DNA of 64,000 bases, from NCBI GenBank assembly GCA_945878405.1, contig CAMCTJ010000010.1, forward strand, positions 1 to 64,000. The letters are read 5' to 3'. This DNA is from Bdellovibrio sp. ZAP7. GTDB taxonomy: Bacteria; Bdellovibrionota; FAC87; UBA2466. Numbering within the stretch: the stretch's first letter is position 1; the number at the start of each line of letters is the position of its first letter. A model generated the notes under the pieces. The model was not told the origin of the DNA and did not search any database. It was given only the letters and a program-made list of their open reading frames with translations. Shown in pieces: positions 62,815 to 64,000 of this stretch. The translations under genes were made by a program, and so were the position numbers.

Positions 62815-63627
62815 ATGAAAATCGCCCTTGCTCAAATTCAATCCAGTGAATTTCTGGATAGTAACTTGAAAAAAATGAAGAGCTTTGTTCAAAAAGCAAA
62901 AGAACAAGGTGCGCGGCTTGTGGTATTTCCCGAGATGGCTTACTTCACTGCCAAAAGAGAAGGGGTTGAAAAAATTATTTCGCGGTATCCCGAACTAAGC
63001 GAAATGTTTCAATCGTGGGCTAAGGAATTTGAGTTGGGGCTCATTCCCGGAACCTTGAGAGAGCCAGTCGTTGGAGAGCCGAAAAAGTTTTTTAATACTC
63101 TCCTGATGATCGGTTCCGATGGTCAGGTGCTCGCAAAGTATCGGAAAATTTTTCGTTTCAAGGCAAATCTTCCGCACCATAGTTATGACGAAAGTCGCTT
63201 TTGTGAAGCGGGTCATCAAATTGTTACTTGCGAATTCGAAGGTTGGACCTTGGGATTTGCGATTTGTTATGACCTTCGATTCCCTGAGCTGTTTAGAAGT
63301 CTCCGGAACAGGGGCGCTCGAGCCATTATTATTCCTTCAGCTTTTACCGTTCCGACGGGGGAGGCTCATTGGGAAGTTTTGCTGAGATCTCGAGCGATTG
63401 AAAATCAATCCTATGTGATTGCCCCGGATCAGACCTCAATTTCAGGGGAGGGTCTCTCCCAATTTGGACACTCCTTGGCGATTGACCCATGGGGACAAAT
63501 CCTGAGTTGCCATAAAACGGAAGAAGGCATCAGTGTGATTGAGCTCTCACGTGAGCGAATCGAATCCGTTGAATCCCAAATCGCCTTATGGCAGAGCCGA
63601 AATGAGGTTCTCTTTCCGATAGCCTAA
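62815..63627 (+). CDS. Nitrilase-superfamily amidase, Nit1/Nit2-like
   Basis: A 270-residue carbon-nitrogen hydrolase. The catalytic triad is E40 (FPEMAYF), K111 (YRKIF) and C151 (ICYDLRFPEL). The closest functional match by motif is the Nit branch, whose bacterial members remove deaminated glutathione or act as omega-amidases. Its neighbours are gshB and ggt on the opposite strand and gshA/grx beyond them, which supports a glutathione-repair role; that is an inference from context. No signal peptide is present. Confidence 0.83.
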   Translation: MKIALAQIQSSEFLDSNLKKMKSFVQKAKEQGARLVVFPEMAYFTAKREGVEKIISRYPELSEMFQSWAKEFELGLIPGTLREPVVGEPKKFFNTLLMIGSDGQVLAKYRKIFRFKANLPHHSYDESRFCEAGHQIVTCEFEGWTLGFAICYDLRFPELFRSLRNRGARAIIIPSAFTVPTGEAHWEVLLRSRAIENQSYVIAPDQTSISGEGLSQFGHSLAIDPWGQILSCHKTEEGISVIELSRERIESVESQIALWQSRNEVLFPIA

Positions 63628-63660
63628 CCCCGTGTTACCATTAGATTATTGAGGTGAATC

Positions 63661-64000
63661 ATGACGTCTTTACTTTGGACCTTGGTCTTTCTATCCGGCA
63701 TGGCCTTTTTCAGTTTTCAGATCTGGGGTCGAATGAAGGTGCTTTTAAAAGCACGCCGAGATGATGGTCGTGATTACAGCCAGAAAACTTGGATCCCCCG
63801 ACTCAAAAACACTCTTATTTACGGTTTCGGGCAATTCAAATTTCTAAAAGGCGATCAACCCGCAGGGATTCTTCACATCTTTATCTTCTGGGGCTTCATC
63901 ACACTTGGTTTGCAAGTGATGACGATGTTTATTCGGGGCTGGATGCCCGACTTTATTTTGCCCGGTCTGCATGCAGATCAGTTGGGTAAGTTCTATGCCT
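63661..64000 (+). CDS. 5' end of a membrane Fe-S oxidoreductase (partial)
   Basis: An open frame starts at ATG 63661, with GAGGTG before it, and runs off the end of the window (113 codons). A first membrane helix (LLWTLVFLSGMAFFSF) is followed by a cytoplasmic loop and a second helix pair around GILHIFIFWGFITLG. This is the start of the long nitrate-reductase-gamma-like plus 4Fe-4S proteins (CCG/heterodisulfide-reductase-related). The iron-sulfur part is not in view, so the assignment is tentative. The partner is often an electron-transfer flavoprotein, also not seen. Confidence 0.65.
   Translation, partial: MTSLLWTLVFLSGMAFFSFQIWGRMKVLLKARRDDGRDYSQKTWIPRLKNTLIYGFGQFKFLKGDQPAGILHIFIFWGFITLGLQVMTMFIRGWMPDFILPGLHADQLGKFYA

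Noticed and set aside
62747-62899. N-terminal extension of ggt
   Set aside because: It would bury the lipoprotein signal and run into the Nit gene on the other strand.
1-64000. Mobile elements, prophage, CRISPR arrays and tRNA/rRNA genes
   Set aside because: No transposase, terminal repeats, evenly spaced repeats or cloverleaf-like sequence was seen; the recombinase at 5511-6446 fits a chromosomal Xer protein.

Overview
The window reads as chromosomal housekeeping DNA from a Gram-negative, diderm bacterium. Outer-membrane barrels, lipoproteins, type IV-type prepilins and ADP-heptose synthesis support this. The gene families (long ThyX, fused REC-GGDEF, membrane-arm nuo clusters, lipid-anchored gamma-glutamyltransferase, a GT22-like mannosyltransferase) fit a member of the Bdellovibrionota or an older 'Deltaproteobacteria' relative. 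That placement is inferred from gene content, not from a marker-gene search. Packing is very dense: no gap between genes exceeds 300 bases (the largest is about 260), many neighbours share ATGA/GTGA/TAATG stop-start overlaps, and six convergent pairs overlap tail to tail. I saw no tRNA or rRNA gene, insertion sequence, prophage or CRISPR array.

Layout: 1-830 holds the tail of an unknown gene and a lytic transglycosylase (+). 827-6446 (-) holds xerC/D, a double-domain thyX, dusB, a GT22-like mannosyltransferase and an MBL hydrolase. A beta-barrel gene (+) follows at 6557. 7309-14021 (-) carries sua5/tsaC, gpsA, mfd, an RDD membrane protein and rfaE2. An AlkB-like dioxygenase (+) lies at 14092. 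From 14997 to 29630 (+) there are 14 consecutive complex I genes arranged as two full membrane-arm sets, nuoAHJKLMN followed directly by nuoAHJKLMN, with no peripheral-arm subunits in view. hsp20 and a SIMPL-domain gene follow (+), then a pair of unknown genes (-), a BtuFCD-type metallo-chelate ABC transporter (+), an unknown signal-anchored protein (-), and a ferritin-like gene and mutS (+).

39778-47338 (+) carries trmJ-like, grpE, dnaJ, an LpoA-like lipoprotein, dksA and lon, closed by a strong intrinsic terminator. A secreted subtilase (+) is followed on the minus strand by comM, comF, rsmE, a polytopic membrane protein and a REC-GGDEF diguanylate cyclase. A plus-strand run from 54173 carries dacB/PBP4, a NamZ-like muramidase, two prepilin-like proteins, gshA and a glutaredoxin. 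gshB and ggt lie on the minus strand, then a Nit-family amidase (+) and the start of a membrane Fe-S oxidoreductase that runs off the end.

Themes: proton-pumping respiration with a duplicated membrane arm, protein quality control and stress response (Hsp20, GrpE, DnaJ, Lon, DksA), cell-wall turnover (SLT, PBP4, NamZ, LpoA-like), and a compact glutathione unit (gshA, grx, gshB, ggt, nit) at 58.5-63.6 kb. The points most worth following up are the tandem nuo modules with different sequence peculiarities, the two-domain ThyX, the glutathione cluster and the uncharacterised gene pair at 31-32.3 kb.
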